Source: an uncultured Lacibacter sp.
Lineage (GTDB): Bacteria; Bacteroidota; Bacteroidia; Chitinophagales; Chitinophagaceae
Direction: 5' to 3'
Assembly (NCBI RefSeq): GCF_946479605.1
Contig: NZ_CAMLGT010000169.1
Span: forward strand, 1 to 8,424
Length of the DNA stretch: 8,424 nt
Below are positions 6,755 to 8,424 of the stretch, piece by piece. How positions within the stretch are numbered: position 1 is the first letter of the stretch; every line of letters starts with the position of its first letter. The notes below the pieces were generated by a model. The model was not told where the DNA came from. It searched no databases and worked only from the letters and a program-made list of their open reading frames with translations. The position numbers and the translations under genes were made by a program.

Positions 6755-8424
6755 ATGAAGCTGCAACTACCCGACATTTTCATTGTGATTGCATACCTGG
6801 CAACAATGGTTTTCATTGGACTTTACATGCGCAAGAAGGCCAAAGAAAACAAGGAGAGTTACCTCATGGGAGGAAAAAAACTTCCCTGGTATATGCTTGG
6901 TTTAAGTGATGCCAGCGATATGTTTGATATAAGTGGCACCATGTGGATGGTGGCGTTGTGTTTTGTGTATGGTTTAAAAAGTATGTGGATTCCGTGGTTG
7001 TGGCCGGTGTTTAACCAGGTGTTCATGATGATGTTTCTTTCCAAATGGCTGCGGCGTTCCAATGCCAACACAGGAGCAGAATGGTTGGCCACACGTTTTG
7101 GTATAGCTGGTAAAGGCGTAAAAGGTTCGCATAATGTTGTTGTCATTTTTGCATTGATCGGTTGCTTTGGATTTTTAGCGTATGGTTTTATTGGCCTTGG
7201 AAAGTTTATAGAAATATTTGTTCCATGGAACCTGGTGAAAGCGTACATCCCTTTCCATATCGCACCGGAATATGTTGCCCATTTTTATGGGATCGTATTT
7301 ACGCTGTTCGCTATGTTCTATTCAATACTTGGTGGCTTGCACAGTATTGTGCTCGGCGATTTCATCAAGTATATGATTATGACAGTGGCTTGCATTTCCA
7401 TTGCTGTTATTGCCATGATACACCTGCATCAAAACGGCAATGCATTGAATTTGCCGGAAGGGTGGCTCAATCCGTTCTTTGGCTGGAAACTGGATCTTGA
7501 TTGGTCGGGAATTGTACCGGATGCCAACAAGAAAATTGCTGATGATGGTTATGGACTGTTTGGTATTTTCTTTATGATGATGTTGTTCAAAGGCATTTTT
7601 GCAAGTTTGGCCGGGCCTGCGCCAAATTATGATATGCAGAAAATATTATCGACACGCTCGCCCAAGGAAGCAAGTAAAATGACGGGTTTTGTGTCCATCA
7701 TTTTATTGCCGATCCGTTATTCAATGATCATCGGTTTAACCGTATTGGCTTTATTGTATTACAATCAACTGAATCTTTCTTCACCAGGCGGCACCGATTT
7801 TGAAAAAATATTACCGGCAGCTGTAAACAGTTTTCTGCCGGTGGGTATTCTTGGCCTGGTGCTTACCGGTTTGCTTGGTGCATTTATGGGTACTTTTTCC
7901 GGCACACTCAATGCTGCACAAGCTTATATTGTAAATGATGTGTACCTGAAATACATCAACCCATCTGCTGGTAATAAGAAAATTATTCGTGTCAATTACA
8001 TCGTTGGTGTGTTAGTCGTAGCCATTGGTGTTGTACTGGGCTTTTTTGCAAAAGATGTAAACAGTGTTTTGCAGTGGATTGTTGGAGGGTTGTATGGCGG
8101 TTATATCGCAGCAAACCTGTTTAAATGGTATTGGTGGCGCTTTAATGCAAATGGTTTTTTATGGGGAATGGCAAGTGGTATTATTGCGGCACTGGTGTTT
8201 TTGAAACTATATGATGGGTTGTTTTTGTACATCTGGCCGGTTTTGTTTCTTATTTCTATTGCCGGTTGTTTCATTGGAACGTACACAGCTTCACCAACAG
8301 ATATGGCTGTGTTAAAATCGTTTTATAAAACAGTAAAACCATGGGGTTTCTGGCAACCTGTTCATCAGGAAGTAATGAAAGATGATCCTTCCTTTCAACC
8401 GAATAAGCGGTTCAAACTCGACAT
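6755..8424 (+). CDS. Sodium:solute symporter (SSS family), probable manno-oligosaccharide importer (3' partial)
   Basis: Inner-membrane secondary transporter of the SSS family, which couples Na+ entry to solute uptake. From ATG 6755 the frame is open to the window edge: 556 complete codons plus two bases, with no stop, so the C-terminus lies outside. The start opens with LPDIFIVIAYLATMVFIGLYM (first helix) and then a YLMGGKKLPWYMLGLS segment (36-51) typical of the family. Further marks are GGLHSIVLGDFIKYMIM (193-209), matching the SSS GGL-x5-D-x2-[QK] signature region, and GTFSGTLNAAQAYIVNDVY (379-397), where small and hydroxyl residues of the eighth core helix help bind Na+ in related transporters. 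About 13 hydrophobic helices are visible. It starts 12 bases after the GH26 stop and is likely co-transcribed. A related arrangement in Bacteroides fragilis places a sodium-sugar symporter in the mannan operon, so mannobiose or similar is the best guess, but sequence alone does not fix the substrate. Confidence 0.93.
   Translation, partial: MKLQLPDIFIVIAYLATMVFIGLYMRKKAKENKESYLMGGKKLPWYMLGLSDASDMFDISGTMWMVALCFVYGLKSMWIPWLWPVFNQVFMMMFLSKWLRRSNANTGAEWLATRFGIAGKGVKGSHNVVVIFALIGCFGFLAYGFIGLGKFIEIFVPWNLVKAYIPFHIAPEYVAHFYGIVFTLFAMFYSILGGLHSIVLGDFIKYMIMTVACISIAVIAMIHLHQNGNALNLPEGWLNPFFGWKLDLDWSGIVPDANKKIADDGYGLFGIFFMMMLFKGIFASLAGPAPNYDMQKILSTRSPKEASKMTGFVSIILLPIRYSMIIGLTVLALLYYNQLNLSSPGGTDFEKILPAAVNSFLPVGILGLVLTGLLGAFMGTFSGTLNAAQAYIVNDVYLKYINPSAGNKKIIRVNYIVGVLVVAIGVVLGFFAKDVNSVLQWIVGGLYGGYIAANLFKWYWWRFNANGFLWGMASGIIAALVFLKLYDGLFLYIWPVLFLISIAGCFIGTYTASPTDMAVLKSFYKTVKPWGFWQPVHQEVMKDDPSFQPNKRFKLD

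Larger units (their letters stand above)
1..8424 (+). other. Putative beta-mannan polysaccharide utilization locus
   Basis: Five co-directional genes (SusC, SusD, IPT/TIG lipoprotein, GH26, SSS symporter) with spacers of 11, 34, 43 and 12 bases form one probable transcription unit that enters and leaves the window. The first three make a surface capture and outer-membrane import system, the fourth is the depolymerase and the fifth an inner-membrane importer. Regulator, debranching alpha-galactosidase, epimerase and phosphorylase or mannosidase are not in view. The mannan assignment rests on the GH26 identification. Confidence 0.82.

Noticed and set aside
6859..7248. A 129-codon open frame on the - strand
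   Set aside because: It lies wholly within the symporter gene, has no recognisable domain, and the + frame carries a clear transporter sequence.
7162..7500. A 112-codon open frame on the + strand, in another frame of the symporter
   Set aside because: Its product is rich in Cys, Trp and Tyr with no family pattern, while the overlapping frame encodes conserved transmembrane helices and the GGL signature.
1..8424. Mobile elements, CRISPR arrays, tRNA or rRNA genes, and defence systems
   Set aside because: No transposase or integrase motifs, spaced direct repeats or RNA-gene-like sequence were seen; almost every base is within the five metabolic genes.

Overview
The window is a compact, single-strand gene cluster from a member of the Bacteroidota. 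All five genes read on the + strand and are separated by 11, 34, 43 and 12 bases. The order is: SusC-type TonB-dependent transporter (5' end missing), SusD-type lipoprotein, a surface lipoprotein with IPT/TIG repeats and a carbohydrate-binding-like C-terminal domain, a glycoside hydrolase family 26 (GH26) endo-beta-mannanase, and a sodium:solute symporter (3' end missing). This is the layout of a polysaccharide utilization locus (PUL), and the GH26 enzyme points to beta-mannan (mannan, glucomannan or galactomannan) as the substrate. A SusC/SusD pair, lipoproteins with Cys-Lys-Lys after the lipobox, no Shine-Dalgarno sequences and AT-rich leaders all fit Bacteroidota. The protein style (SCKK lipoboxes, SusD ending in NNPGW) suggests a free-living Chitinophagaceae- or Sphingobacteriaceae-like bacterium, but the family assignment is only an impression.

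Layout. 1-2829: SusC beta-barrel with plug, entering the window just before the plug domain, so the signal peptide and the carboxypeptidase-D-like N-terminal domain lie outside. 2841-4475: SusD. 4510-5568: IPT/TIG surface glycan-binding lipoprotein. 5612-6742: GH26 mannanase with both catalytic glutamates. 6755-8424: SSS-family symporter, still open at the window edge. Coding density is close to complete; no spacer exceeds 43 bases, and no RNA gene, mobile element, CRISPR array, terminator or convincing internal promoter was seen.

How the parts probably work together (inference from known PULs): the IPT/TIG lipoprotein and SusD hold mannan at the cell surface, the SusC barrel imports oligosaccharides using TonB energy, the exported GH26 cuts the backbone to short manno-oligosaccharides (probably in the periplasm, but the surface is not excluded), and the symporter carries the small products across the inner membrane. 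The set resembles the Bacteroides fragilis mannan operon, where a GH26 mannanase, a sodium-sugar symporter, a cellobiose 2-epimerase and a mannosylglucose phosphorylase (GH130) are clustered. This predicts GH130 and epimerase genes just past position 8424. I see no clearly undescribed system here. The most useful leads are the uncharacterised C-terminal domain of the glycan-binding lipoprotein, the mannanase's uncertain location, and the symporter's substrate.
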